Shown here piece by piece: positions 42,102-51,601 of a stretch of 64,000 bases of DNA. Position numbers and translations under genes: made by a program. The notes below the pieces were generated by a model. The model was given only the letters and a program-made list of their open reading frames with translations. It searched no databases and was not told the DNA's origin. Each line of letters opens with the position of its first letter. Position 1 is the first letter of the stretch. Source of the stretch: Chitinophagales bacterium (GTDB lineage: Bacteria; Bacteroidota; Bacteroidia; Chitinophagales; CAIODY01); contig CANGEV010000004.1 of NCBI GenBank assembly GCA_947452995.1, positions 92,355-156,354 of the forward strand, in the 5' to 3' direction.

Positions 42102-45100
42102 TTGAAAAAGTGGCTCAAAATAGGACTTTGGGCTATAGGAATTTTTACATTCCTACTAGTCGCGATATGGGGAGTTTTACAAATTCCTTCCGTACAGGCG
42201 TGGTGTATTCAACGCGCAGTGAAGTGGGCAGAGAATAAAATGAATACAGAAATTAGTATTCGTAAAATAGATGCGCATTTACTCAACGAATTACACTTAC
42301 ATGATGTCTTAGTAAAAGACCAATCCAAGGACAGTTTACTTTTTATTGGCGAGCTATCCCTACGCTTGAGTGACGTGTTACTTTTCTCCTCTTCTGCAAC
42401 TGTTACAAGTGTTAATTTAGAAAAGGTCTATGCGCATATTGGTCCTGATAAAAAGAATAAAACGCAATACAACTTTCAATTTATTGCAGATGCTTTTAGT
42501 GGATCGAGCAATTCAAAAAGCAGCACACCAGCTATCGCAATAAAATTGATACATGTTAAGGACATTCGATTTAGCTATAATGATTTGAATGGAAGCCAAT
42601 ATAGTGGTTCATTAGATCAAGGAACATTCAATTTTAATAAAACAGATTTTACTGCACAACAAATCAAAGTTGCAGCATTTCACTTATTCGCCCTAAAATT
42701 CAATGCTGTCTTGGCTGAAAAAAAGCATACTGTTTCATCCAAAAGCACGCCAAGCAAGCCTACAATTTCGAAGCCTTGGAATATTGAGATGAATAATTTT
42801 TTAGTTGAAAAATCTGCCATAGATATTTGCCAAAAATGCGACAGCAACGACCTCAGCGCATTATATGTTTGGAAGAATATTCAAATTGGAATCCCTCATT
42901 TATTTTGGAACGGAGATTCATTGGCCGCGAATTTACAACATATCCAAGGCGAAAGTGCAAAAGGGTTTCAACTCCGCGAGTTAAGTATGCAAGTACTTTT
43001 TCAAAACAATAAACTTAATTGTAAGCATTTAACGGCCATTACAAAAAGCAGTTTAATAAATACGGATGCAAATATTCAATTTCCTGATTCATTCAATAAT
43101 TTGAATTGGCAGGCGCAGTTTAAAAATTCAAGGATAGCCCTGAATGAATTAAAGGGTTTTAGTGCAGCGCTAAAAGATTTACCGAACATAGAAGTAGCAA
43201 TCGGAGGACAGTTTAGCGGAAGTAACAATTCTTTTAAAGGAAAAAAAATACAACTGTCTACTAATGGCTTTGAATTTAACGGCGATTTACGTCTGAAAAA
43301 CTTTAATGATATTGAAAATATGCTTATCAATTTCAATGCAGAGCATTGCGAAGGTACAGGCATCGGCATAGCAGCTTTCATTCCGCAGGAAACGAACAAA
43401 AAACATATTCAACGTATCGGACATTTCACTGCTAGTGGGCAATTTAATGGCTTTCTTCACGACTTTGTAGCGAATGGCGTAGTGCAATCTGATATAGGAA
43501 ATATAAATGCTGATTTAAATGTAACTATTCATCCAGTTAGCGGTCCACATTATGATGGGAAATTAGAGGCCAGTGAATTACAGCTAGGCACTTTACTTGA
43601 TAATACTAAAGAATTTGGTAAAATCACTTGTAATGTATCCCTGATTGCAGATGGATGGCTTTCAAAAAACCCGAAAGCCAAAATTGAAGGTGATATCATT
43701 CAGCTAGAAGCGCATAACTACACGTATCATGATATCAATTTGAATGGAACCTTAGAACAAAAAAAGTTTGAAGGCCGAGTAATAGCCAACGATCCAAATG
43801 CTAAGTTCGACTTCGAAGGGAAATTGAATTTCGCAGACAGCATTCCTACCTACGACTTCCAAGCGCAAGTTCAGCAAATCAACTTACTAGCACTTAAAAT
43901 AACCACTGAAGAGTTGGCAATCGACAGAGGTTATATACAACTCAACGCTCGCGGTAAAACAATCGATGATTTCGAAGGAACACTCGATCTTACCCGATTC
44001 AACCTTGTTAAAGGAACGGAAAACACATCTATTGAACACCTCACTTTAAGTTCTACTGAATTTAAACATAGCAAGCGAATAGAATTGAAATCTGATTTCA
44101 TCAATGGCTCACTCAATGGTACATTCAACTATGCACATATCGGAGATGCAATGGCCACTGTCATGCATAACTATTTCCCAAGCTATGTCGACTTACCAAA
44201 ATCAACTAGCTCCGATAATCAATCTTTCACTTTTGATTTAAAGGTAAATGAAGATCCATCCTTATTGCAGCTCTTCCTGCCTAAATTGAGTTCCGTAAAA
44301 TCATTGAAGATAAATGGAGAGTTCAATGGACGCGACAAACATTTTGATGTCAACGCATCAATACCTAGAATAACGTATAATGAGGTTCATTACTATGGTT
44401 TGAATGTCAACTTCCAAGCCACACCAAGCTTTTTGTATGCAATAGCTAAAATGGATTCCTTAAGCACAAAAGATAGTAGCTGGGTAGAAAATGCTGCCGT
44501 ACAATTCATGGCACAAAACGACAGCTTGGTTTTTAACCTCAATGGTAAATCGTCGCGAACAAATTCAAGTATAAATATTAATGGTCTAGCAAATACAAGG
44601 CAACAAATCATTAATGCATCACTTAAAGAATCAGAGCTGATCCTAGAAGGAAAAACTTGGAAGATAAATCCCAACAATCAAATTGTATTCGATAAGAAAA
44701 ACTGGACCATTACTGGTTTAGATCTACAGGAGGGAGAACAAGTAATAAGCATCAATACATATCAAGCCCAAAACGCTGAAGATAATATTCGCGTTGTTTT
44801 CTCAAATGTCAATCTTAATCAACTATCACAGTGGGCCTACGCAAAAAATGAAACATCACCTATTGGTGGAATCCTAAATGGAAACATACAGATTGAACAT
44901 TTTGCAAGCAAAGCCGCCCTATATGTAAATGCAGAGATGAGTAAGCTTGCTATAGCGGATGATTCACTCGGTGTGTTAAGCGCACAAATCAGCACATCCG
45001 ACTCATTACAAAAAGTATTAACAGATATTGTTTGGAACGAAGCAGGCAAAACCCATTATATTAAAGGGTATTATGATCTTGTAGACCAATCAAGTCCTCT

Positions 45101-46763
45101 GCATTTCAACGCTAAACTAGATCGCCTTGATCTTCTACATATAGAACCCTTAATACAAGATATCCTCTCCCATAAAGCAGGATTAATTGTGGGAGATTTA
45201 CAAATTACCGGCACGCCAGAGAAACCAATCATTAATGGAGAAGGAAATCTGTATAGAGCAGAAATGACCGTTAACTATATCGGGACCCATTATAGGATGG
45301 ATCCGGCACATTATAGTGTGAAAAATAGCGTTATCAAATTAGATGAATTTAAATTTAGAGATTCCCTTAGAAGAACAGGAACAGCGAGTGGTACAATCGA
45401 CTTGCGCAACTTAAATGCAGTTGCACTCGATCTCAAATTCGACCTAAACAAAATGCTTGTAATGAAAACAAGCTACGAACAAAATGAACTGTTTTACGGC
45501 ACTGCTATTGCATCTGGCATTATAACGTTAAAAGGACCCGTAAGCTCCTTGGTAATTGGTGCAGATGCAAAAACCGAACGAGGAACAGCGGTCTTTATTC
45601 CGATCAGTGATAGTCGTGATGCAGAGCAACATAGCTTTGTGCAGTTTGTTAGTTCGAGAAAAAATACAACGAATACCATCACAAAAAAATATGAAGAAGA
45701 CTTAGAGGGGGTAGCAATTGACTTTAATATACAAGCCACACCAGACGCTGAAATAACTTTGGTAATGGACGTTCAGGCCGGTGATTACCTAAAAGCAAAA
45801 GGCGCAGGCAATATTAAAGTAAGCTATAGCACCATCTCAACCTTCAATATGTTTGGGGATTATACCATCAAACAAGGTGATTACCATTTTACATTCCTAA
45901 ATGCAGTCAATAAAGACTTCTCGATTCGACAAGGAAAGATTGTTTGGAATGGAAGTCCTTATGATGCATCTATTGATTTGAACGCAGGCTATTATACGCG
46001 CGCTGCTTTCTATGATTTAATCTCTGATTTAATCACAACCAATGAAGAAATTTCGGCTGCAAAAAAACCAGTACCTGTCGGAGTGGAAATGAAATTAAGT
46101 GGATCCTTGACAAGTCCTGAAATTGCCTTTGACATTACCCCGGTTAATACAAACAATACTTCTCAATTAAACTTTTTAGCCTTACAACAGTTACAGAAAG
46201 TTAGAGACGACCCGAATGAATTAAGTAATCAAATTTTCGGTTTGATTGTGCTTAATAAATTCTTGCCTATGAGTAGCACTGCAGCTTCAGCGGCTGGTGT
46301 AGGAGGTCAATTCAGTGGTGTTTATAAGAATACGCTCACAGAATATGCTTCAGCCCAAGTGAGTCAACGATTGAATGATGCGTACTATCGTTTAACAAAG
46401 GATGACAAAACACAAATCAACCTCAATTATCGTTTGTATGACCCTACGGCAGATCTTCGCAATTTTAATGAATGGAACGTCAATCTAACTAGACGCTTTT
46501 TAAATGATCGACTCACTTTCGATGGCGGTTTAGTGTATGATTATGGTAAAACAGAAACAAGCAATTCAACGAACTTCGCAGGCGACTTTTTATTACAATA
46601 CAATTTAACGCCGGACGGCCGTGTCAAACTCAAAGGGTTTAAGAAAACTGAATATGACATATTAAGCGAGCGTAACAGAAACAGAACAGGTCTTGGATTG
46701 TCTTATAGAAGGGAGTTTAACAACTTCTCTGATCTTTGGTATGCCTTATTACGAAAACATTAA
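42102..46763 (+). CDS. TamB-like translocation and assembly protein
   Basis: 1553 residues, TTG start at 42102 (TTGAAAAAGTGG). One N-terminal membrane anchor (about 8-28, GLWAIGIFTFLLVAIWGVL) precedes a long repetitive beta-rich body, and the conserved TamB/DUF490 domain occupies the C-terminal ~450 residues (YTIKQGDYHFTFLNAVNKDF, LTFDGGLVYDYG). TamB-like proteins are long bridge-like proteins that move lipids or help insert outer-membrane proteins. The usual BamA-like partner TamA is not adjacent. It lies 59 bases after the TonB receptor gene, with no other start in good context, so the TTG is used with moderate confidence. Confidence 0.85.
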   Translation: MKKWLKIGLWAIGIFTFLLVAIWGVLQIPSVQAWCIQRAVKWAENKMNTEISIRKIDAHLLNELHLHDVLVKDQSKDSLLFIGELSLRLSDVLLFSSSATVTSVNLEKVYAHIGPDKKNKTQYNFQFIADAFSGSSNSKSSTPAIAIKLIHVKDIRFSYNDLNGSQYSGSLDQGTFNFNKTDFTAQQIKVAAFHLFALKFNAVLAEKKHTVSSKSTPSKPTISKPWNIEMNNFLVEKSAIDICQKCDSNDLSALYVWKNIQIGIPHLFWNGDSLAANLQHIQGESAKGFQLRELSMQVLFQNNKLNCKHLTAITKSSLINTDANIQFPDSFNNLNWQAQFKNSRIALNELKGFSAALKDLPNIEVAIGGQFSGSNNSFKGKKIQLSTNGFEFNGDLRLKNFNDIENMLINFNAEHCEGTGIGIAAFIPQETNKKHIQRIGHFTASGQFNGFLHDFVANGVVQSDIGNINADLNVTIHPVSGPHYDGKLEASELQLGTLLDNTKEFGKITCNVSLIADGWLSKNPKAKIEGDIIQLEAHNYTYHDINLNGTLEQKKFEGRVIANDPNAKFDFEGKLNFADSIPTYDFQAQVQQINLLALKITTEELAIDRGYIQLNARGKTIDDFEGTLDLTRFNLVKGTENTSIEHLTLSSTEFKHSKRIELKSDFINGSLNGTFNYAHIGDAMATVMHNYFPSYVDLPKSTSSDNQSFTFDLKVNEDPSLLQLFLPKLSSVKSLKINGEFNGRDKHFDVNASIPRITYNEVHYYGLNVNFQATPSFLYAIAKMDSLSTKDSSWVENAAVQFMAQNDSLVFNLNGKSSRTNSSININGLANTRQQIINASLKESELILEGKTWKINPNNQIVFDKKNWTITGLDLQEGEQVISINTYQAQNAEDNIRVVFSNVNLNQLSQWAYAKNETSPIGGILNGNIQIEHFASKAALYVNAEMSKLAIADDSLGVLSAQISTSDSLQKVLTDIVWNEAGKTHYIKGYYDLVDQSSPLHFNAKLDRLDLLHIEPLIQDILSHKAGLIVGDLQITGTPEKPIINGEGNLYRAEMTVNYIGTHYRMDPAHYSVKNSVIKLDEFKFRDSLRRTGTASGTIDLRNLNAVALDLKFDLNKMLVMKTSYEQNELFYGTAIASGIITLKGPVSSLVIGADAKTERGTAVFIPISDSRDAEQHSFVQFVSSRKNTTNTITKKYEEDLEGVAIDFNIQATPDAEITLVMDVQAGDYLKAKGAGNIKVSYSTISTFNMFGDYTIKQGDYHFTFLNAVNKDFSIRQGKIVWNGSPYDASIDLNAGYYTRAAFYDLISDLITTNEEISAAKKPVPVGVEMKLSGSLTSPEIAFDITPVNTNNTSQLNFLALQQLQKVRDDPNELSNQIFGLIVLNKFLPMSSTAASAAGVGGQFSGVYKNTLTEYASAQVSQRLNDAYYRLTKDDKTQINLNYRLYDPTADLRNFNEWNVNLTRRFLNDRLTFDGGLVYDYGKTETSNSTNFAGDFLLQYNLTPDGRVKLKGFKKTEYDILSERNRNRTGLGLSYRREFNNFSDLWYALLRKH

Positions 46764-46787
46764 TCACTGAACTTAATTCTTGATCAG

Positions 46788-48086
46788 TCATTTTTTAATG
46801 GCATCTAATACTTCTGCCACCACAAAATTACTGCCGCATACCAATACAAAATCTTTGTCGCTAGCTTGGCGCAAAGCTCCTTCATAAGCCAGTTTTACCG
46901 AATCGTACGCAAGCCCACTCCTCCCCGATTCATTCAAATGTTGCATTAAAACATCTATAGGCATAGCGCGAGGCAGATTGGGTGAACAACAATGATACTG
47001 GGCATCTGCTGGTAGTAACTGCAATACTTTTCTCACCTCCTTATCTTGTACAGCTCCGAATACTATATGTAATGTATCGAAGTGATAATTATTTAATGAA
47101 CGCATCACCTCGCCTATACCAGCTTCGTTATGCGCAATGTCGGCCACTACTGTGGGATTTTCTTGCAGTCGCATCCATCGACCTTGTAAGCCTGTCTGAG
47201 CAGCAGCTTTTTCAATTCCACTTTTAATCAACTCATCTTTTAAAGCCCATTTATCTTTTAACAAAAGTGCGCTACGAAGCACGCCTGCAATATTTTTTCC
47301 TTGATAGCTCCCTTGCAAGTCAACTTGCAAGTGTAGCCTATTCCAAAAGGGTTCCGAATCGCATTCAACGACAAATGCCCCTGGTGAAGGACTTTCCAAA
47401 ACATGTATTATATCTGTAGCGAAGTACAAATCAGTAGAAACTTGCTTTGCCTTTTCTGTAAAAACTGAATCAATACTACTGTGTTCGCTAATAACTACCG
47501 GAGCGGATGACTTAATAATTCCTGCTTTTTCACCAGCTATTTTCTCGAGCGTATCACCCAGCAAAGCAGCATGATCCATCGAAATATTGGTTATCAATGA
47601 AAGCTCCGGACTAATTACATTGGTGCTATCCAAACGTCCTCCCAAACCCGTTTCTATGATAGCGATATCAACTTTTTCTTTTTGAAAATAATCAAATGCT
47701 AAAGCAACGGTCCACTCAAAAAATGAAGGTTGAATCGTCTCCACCTTAGCTTTCATTTGTTCTACAAAATCGATTACACTCCCTTGTGCAATCATTTCAC
47801 CGTTGATGCGAATACGTTCCCGAAAATCAACGAGGTGCGGTGAAGTATACAAACCAGTCTTATAGCCGTGGGCTTGAAAAATGGAAGCGAGCATATGTGA
47901 TGAACTCCCTTTTCCATTGGTGCCCGCAATATGAATGGTTTTAAGCCCAATATGTGGCTGTCCACAAGCATCCATTAACGCATAGGTATTGTCCAAATTG
48001 GCTTTATAGGCGGCTGCACCCACACGATGAAACATCGGCAATTGAGAAAAAAGCCATTCTATGGTCTGCTGATACTGTTTCGACAT
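46788..48086 (-). CDS. folC: Folylpolyglutamate synthase / dihydrofolate synthase
   Basis: 432 residues of the Mur-ligase fold. The ATP P-loop is IAGTNGKGSSSHMLAS (about residue 50-65); the folate-binding omega loop TSPHLVDFRERIRING follows, and the ETGLGGRLDSTNV motif is specific to FolC. It adds glutamate to folates and completes dihydrofolate. It converges on the TamB-like gene with a 24-base gap. The 71-base region to the divergent SDR gene contains promoter boxes for both. Confidence 0.93.
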   Translation of the reverse strand: MSKQYQQTIEWLFSQLPMFHRVGAAAYKANLDNTYALMDACGQPHIGLKTIHIAGTNGKGSSSHMLASIFQAHGYKTGLYTSPHLVDFRERIRINGEMIAQGSVIDFVEQMKAKVETIQPSFFEWTVALAFDYFQKEKVDIAIIETGLGGRLDSTNVISPELSLITNISMDHAALLGDTLEKIAGEKAGIIKSSAPVVISEHSSIDSVFTEKAKQVSTDLYFATDIIHVLESPSPGAFVVECDSEPFWNRLHLQVDLQGSYQGKNIAGVLRSALLLKDKWALKDELIKSGIEKAAAQTGLQGRWMRLQENPTVVADIAHNEAGIGEVMRSLNNYHFDTLHIVFGAVQDKEVRKVLQLLPADAQYHCCSPNLPRAMPIDVLMQHLNESGRSGLAYDSVKLAYEGALRQASDKDFVLVCGSNFVVAEVLDAIKK

Positions 48087-48133
48087 AACACGATAAAATT
48101 ACAAACATGGATAGATGTATGAAAGGCTTTCGT

Positions 48134-48141
48134 TACATTTG
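48134..48141 (+). promoter_or_regulatory. -7 box of the SDR-gene promoter (TACATTTG)
   Basis: TACATTTG matches TAnnTTTG exactly, 16 bases before the ATG at 48158. It excludes the in-frame ATG at 48107. Confidence 0.55.
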
Positions 48142-48157
48142 TTTAAGCAATTTTATC

Positions 48158-48898
48158 ATGGGAAAATTAGATCAAAAAATAATCGTTGTTACTGGAGGAA
48201 GTGGCCTTCTTGGAAAAGCCTTAATGGAACGAATTTATGCAGAAGGAGGAACTGTGATAAATGGAGATATGCAAAGTGATTCCAATAACGCATTTCCATT
48301 TATTCCATTGGACATTACAGAAGAAGCATCCATTACTAATTTTATCCAACAAGTACTCGACCAATACGGAAGAATCGATGGATGGGTGAATAACGCCTAT
48401 CCTCGAACTAACGACTGGGGCGCACACTTAGAAGATTTCCCATTATCGAGCTGGAAAAGTAATATTGACATGCACCTAACGGGCTATTACGCCTGTTGTA
48501 AGCATGCATTATTACAAATGAAAAATCAAGGCTACGGTTCCTTAGTAAACATGTCTTCTATTTATGGAATGAACGGACCAGATTTTACAGTATATGAAGG
48601 CACCGAAATTATTAATCCGGTGGCCTATAGTGCGATCAAAGGTGGTATTCTAAATTTGAGTCGTTATCTAGCCTCATATTATGGTAAATATCAAGTACGT
48701 GTGAATTGTGTTTCTCCGGGAGGAATTTTTGATCATCAACCGAAAGCCTTTGTAGAAGCCTATAGCAAGAAGACTCCCCTGAAACGCATGGGAACTCCGG
48801 AAGAAATTGCACCTTCCATTTGTTTCTTATTAAGTGACGAATCAAAATACATCACCGGCCATAATCTTGTCGTAGACGGCGGTTGGAGTATCGTATAA
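48158..48898 (+). CDS. Short-chain dehydrogenase/reductase
   Basis: 246 residues from the ATG at 48158. The Rossmann motif VTGGSGLLGKA is at 11-21, the catalytic S at 133-134 (NMSSIYG) and YxxxK at Y157-K161 (YSAIK). It resembles PtmA-type enzymes that act on sugar nucleotides for surface-glycan or flagellin-like modification more than fatty-acid reductases. It is 7 bases before the glycan-related gene, so an operon in surface-glycan synthesis is likely. Substrate not proven. Confidence 0.75.
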   Translation: MGKLDQKIIVVTGGSGLLGKALMERIYAEGGTVINGDMQSDSNNAFPFIPLDITEEASITNFIQQVLDQYGRIDGWVNNAYPRTNDWGAHLEDFPLSSWKSNIDMHLTGYYACCKHALLQMKNQGYGSLVNMSSIYGMNGPDFTVYEGTEIINPVAYSAIKGGILNLSRYLASYYGKYQVRVNCVSPGGIFDHQPKAFVEAYSKKTPLKRMGTPEEIAPSICFLLSDESKYITGHNLVVDGGWSIV

Positions 48899-48905
48899 TT
48901 GCACT

Positions 48906-50267
48906 ATGAAAATCTCTTGGTCGGAAGCAACTGCAAAAACAAAAAACTGGGAAGCGCGTTATCCTTGGATAGAGCGCTTTCGACTCACCTATTACTTCGA
49001 TCAACAACGCGATTGGAAAGGCAAACTCCGTATGCGGATTGTTTATTTACTGCAACGAAATCAGCTGCAGCTTACAATTTTACTTTCCTTACTTCGACCA
49101 AAGAAACAGTTTTCAAAAGCGGATTATTTATTCATTCTAACCAGCAATCCCGCTTACCTCAATTGTTTGATTCCTATTATTGCAACTTTAAAATCGCAAG
49201 AAAAATCAATACGGATATTTACACCTAATTGGGAAAGAAACAAAGTCGTAAAACGCTTGCAGAAAGAAGGCTTAGAGGATATTGAGTTGTTCACCGAAAG
49301 TGATTGGGGCGGACAAGGGATTTTTAAATGGCTCTATGCTTCCTTCAGTAGCTCTTTCGCAGCCTTATGGTTTTTAATAAATAGCAATACCGACTTCATT
49401 CAAAGAAATTCTTTTTTTCAATTTGCTTTTTCAGAAAAGTACTTTGGAAACGCTGTTGAAGAAACCTTAGAAGCGCATCAGCATTTGATTGCGGCAGCGG
49501 ATCATTGGATGTGGGAATCCTTATTTTTTCATCGGGCAAAGAATCATCCTATCAATAGTTTGGTAGTGCAACATGGTTTGATCGCTGATTTTTGTGTTCC
49601 TCTTTTATGTAAGCAATATGCAGTGTGGGGCAATTTTGATAAAGAATTAATGCTCAAAAGAGGGGTAGATGAACGCGCAGTGATAGTTGCCGGAGCACCG
49701 CATTTCGATCAATTCGCCAAATTATATGCAGCGCAATCAGAGCTGCAAGCCAAAAAGTATATTACTTTCTTTGCACAACCTTATTTCAAATATCCATACT
49801 TAGGGCCCGAAAAATATAAGGATACGCTACTTTGGCTGAATACGCTACAGGATAAAGTTCAAGCCTTAGGTAAAACGATACAAATTCGCCTACATCCTTT
49901 GGATAATCGAACTACCTACGAATCCTTATTACCTAAAATCAAAATTGCAGAAGGATCCTTAAGCGATACCATTTCCGCTTCTTGTTTAGCCATTACAATC
50001 GACTCCGCAGTTGCCTTTGAATGCGGCATGGCGAAGCTTCCTGTCATACAGCTCTCCAATTCGTTTGATCGTTTTATGGATATGAGTGAACAGTATAGTC
50101 ATAAAGTGGGTTCAGAAAACGCTTTGGTAAAGCTCGTTACTGAATTAATCACTGAAAATGATTGCTTTTGTGCTGAACAAAAGCGTCAACAAGATGGTTT
50201 ATCTTATTATTTAGCCAATCCAGGGGCGGCGGCAATAAAAATTATCCAATATTGCGAAGAAAAATAG
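48906..50267 (+). CDS. Glycan-biosynthesis protein with GT-B-like fold
   Basis: 453 residues, cytosolic. The central part reads VVQHGLIADF ... YAVWGNFDKELMLKRGV ... VAGAPHFDQF (about 222-268), a segment pattern found in polysaccharide glycosyl- or glycerophosphate-transferase-like proteins and in UDP-sugar epimerase-like folds. A second conserved part is IQIRLHPLDNRTTY (about 325) and TIDSAVAFECGMAKLPVIQLS (about 360). It probably transfers or activates a sugar for a surface polymer. It follows the SDR by 7 bases. Family recognised only as GT-B-like; product unknown. Confidence 0.6.
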   Translation: MKISWSEATAKTKNWEARYPWIERFRLTYYFDQQRDWKGKLRMRIVYLLQRNQLQLTILLSLLRPKKQFSKADYLFILTSNPAYLNCLIPIIATLKSQEKSIRIFTPNWERNKVVKRLQKEGLEDIELFTESDWGGQGIFKWLYASFSSSFAALWFLINSNTDFIQRNSFFQFAFSEKYFGNAVEETLEAHQHLIAAADHWMWESLFFHRAKNHPINSLVVQHGLIADFCVPLLCKQYAVWGNFDKELMLKRGVDERAVIVAGAPHFDQFAKLYAAQSELQAKKYITFFAQPYFKYPYLGPEKYKDTLLWLNTLQDKVQALGKTIQIRLHPLDNRTTYESLLPKIKIAEGSLSDTISASCLAITIDSAVAFECGMAKLPVIQLSNSFDRFMDMSEQYSHKVGSENALVKLVTELITENDCFCAEQKRQQDGLSYYLANPGAAAIKIIQYCEEK

Positions 50268-50285
50268 AAGCAGGTCTTACTTTTG
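50252..50285 (+). promoter_or_regulatory. Ferredoxin promoter (TTG, 23-base spacer, TACTTTTG)
   Basis: TTG at 50252-50254 and TACTTTTG at 50278-50285 match the Bacteroidota consensus. The -7 box ends 4 bases before the ATG, so the transcript would be leaderless. It lies over the end of the preceding gene. Confidence 0.6.
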
Positions 50286-50289
50286 TATT

Positions 50290-50622
50290 ATGAACCAAAT
50301 TACATTTCATTTCGAGGAAAAGGGAAAAGAGAGCATCACCATTATGCATGGTAAAGGTGATAGCATTCTTGAGATTGCAGAAAAGCATGACATTGAATTG
50401 CATCACAATTGCGGTGGTGTTTGTGCTTGCAGCACCTGTCATATTTATGTAGAGAAGGGCGAACATTTAATGGAAGAGCTTAGTGATAAGGAAGAAAACT
50501 TCATCGACCGCGCTAAAAATCCACGTCTCAATTCGCGCTTAGCTTGTCAATGTGTACTGTTGAAAGAGGAAGGGCAAATTGAAGTGCGTATTCCAGATCA
50601 GAGTTTATTATTAGGCGACTAA
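50290..50622 (+). CDS. 2Fe-2S ferredoxin
   Basis: 110 residues. The cluster ligands have the adrenodoxin/ISC-type spacing: C41, C47, C50 (CGGVCACSTC) and C86 (RLACQC). The acidic surface HIYVEKGEHLMEELSDKEE is also typical. It is a cytosolic one-electron carrier for iron-sulfur assembly or P450-type enzymes. It is followed after 9 bases by the thioredoxin-like gene. No isc operon genes are adjacent. Confidence 0.9.
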   Translation: MNQITFHFEEKGKESITIMHGKGDSILEIAEKHDIELHHNCGGVCACSTCHIYVEKGEHLMEELSDKEENFIDRAKNPRLNSRLACQCVLLKEEGQIEVRIPDQSLLLGD

Positions 50623-50631
50623 TCCCAAAGC

Positions 50632-51135
50632 ATGAAATACTTCATTGCACTATTGCTGGGCGTGTTTTCATTGCTAATGCACGAGGTAAAAGCGCAGGAT
50701 AAGATCGATACGTTAAAGGAGCCGAAAGAGATTCCGAATTTTATTTTTTATACACTGAAAGACAGTAGTGCTTTTACAAGAGATTCTTTGATCAAAGACG
50801 CACCACTTCTTTTTATTTACTTTAATTCAGAATGTGATCATTGCCAATACGAAACGAAGCAAATCGTGGAATACATTAAGTATTTCAAAGGCATTCAAAT
50901 TGTGATGGCCTCTCGCGAGACGCAGGCAGCAATACTTGCGTTTAAAGAAAAATATCACTTAGAAAGATATCCAATCATCGTTCTTCAGGATGGAGCCAAT
51001 AAGATGCATGATTATTTCGATTTCGCCTATATACCTTTGATCAGACAGTATGATAAAAAAGGGAAATTGATCGGAGCTTATTCGGAGAATGCACATATTT
51101 TAGACCTACTTGGGAATTTCGACGAGCATCGATAG
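50632..51135 (+). CDS. Secreted thioredoxin-like (TlpA-type) protein
   Basis: 167 residues. A signal peptide (KYFIALLLGVFSLLMHEVKA) precedes a thioredoxin fold with active site C68-D-H-C71 in FNSECDHCQYE. The cis-Pro strand is RYPIIVLQDG. It is probably a periplasmic thiol oxidoreductase that reduces or reshuffles disulfides. It lies 9 bases after the ferredoxin gene and ends 30 bases before the tRNA promoter. Partner not known. Confidence 0.8.
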   Translation: MKYFIALLLGVFSLLMHEVKAQDKIDTLKEPKEIPNFIFYTLKDSSAFTRDSLIKDAPLLFIYFNSECDHCQYETKQIVEYIKYFKGIQIVMASRETQAAILAFKEKYHLERYPIIVLQDGANKMHDYFDFAYIPLIRQYDKKGKLIGAYSENAHILDLLGNFDEHR

Positions 51136-51164
51136 ATTTTTTTTAAAATTTTCTGCTGAAAGTA

Positions 51165-51194
51165 TTGGAAATTTAAAGTTGGGTTGTATCTTTG
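51165..51194 (+). promoter_or_regulatory. tRNA promoter (TTGG, 19-base spacer, TATCTTTG)
   Basis: TTG at 51165-51167 and TATCTTTG at 51187-51194 match both consensus elements, with the tRNA-Gly start 24 bases after the -7 box. Confidence 0.75.
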
Positions 51195-51218
51195 CAATCC
51201 GTTCTAAAGAACACTCAT

Positions 51219-51291
<73 letters not shown>

Positions 51292-51297
51292 CAGATG

Positions 51298-51325
51298 AAA
51301 AAGTACGACGCTGTCGTACTTTTTT
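51298..51325 (+). terminator. Terminator-like hairpin between the two tRNA genes
   Basis: Perfect stem GTACGAC/GTCGTAC with loop GCT, preceded by A and followed by at least nine T. It ends about 10 bases before tRNA-Leu. Confidence 0.75.
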
Positions 51326-51334
51326 TTTCTAAGC

Positions 51335-51420
51335 ACTCGGGTGGTGGAATTGGTAGACACGCAGGACTTAAAATCCTGTGACCAGTAATGGTTGTACGGG
51401 TTCAAGTCCCGTCCCGAGTA
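51335..51420 (+). tRNA. tRNA-Leu (UAA)
   Basis: 86 nt. Acceptor stem ACTCGGG/CCCGAGT (A1-U72), then TG GTGGAATTGGTAGACAC, anticodon stem CAGGA/TCCTG with loop CTTAAAA giving anticodon TAA, a variable arm of about 13 nt (GTGACCAGTAATGG), and T-loop TTCAAGT. The long variable arm marks a class II tRNA. CCA is not encoded (ACA follows the discriminator region). Confidence 0.95.
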
Positions 51421-51421
51421 C

Positions 51422-51451
51422 AAAAGCCTCAGATTTATCTGAGGCTTTTTT
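51422..51451 (+). terminator. Rho-independent terminator of tRNA-Leu
   Basis: Stem AAAAGCCTCAGAT/ATCTGAGGCTTTT with a 2-base loop and a T-run, right after the tRNA. Confidence 0.9.
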
Positions 51452-51590
51452 GTTTTCAAAACACTTGAATTCAAGAAGTGTTCCATTCACTTATTTCTAA
51501 AGTTTCGTTGGCTTTAGAGGCAAATTCTTAATCAAAGCTTCAAATCCCGTAATCTCTTTCCAAAAATTTGAAAATCCATCGATTTCGCCG

Positions 51591-51598
51591 TATCTTTC
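51591..51598 (+). promoter_or_regulatory. -7 box of the desaturase promoter (TATCTTTC)
   Basis: TATCTTTC differs from TAnnTTTG at the last base and ends 3 bases before the ATG, so the mRNA would start at the start codon. No clear TTG. Confidence 0.35.
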
Positions 51599-51601
51599 AG
51601 C

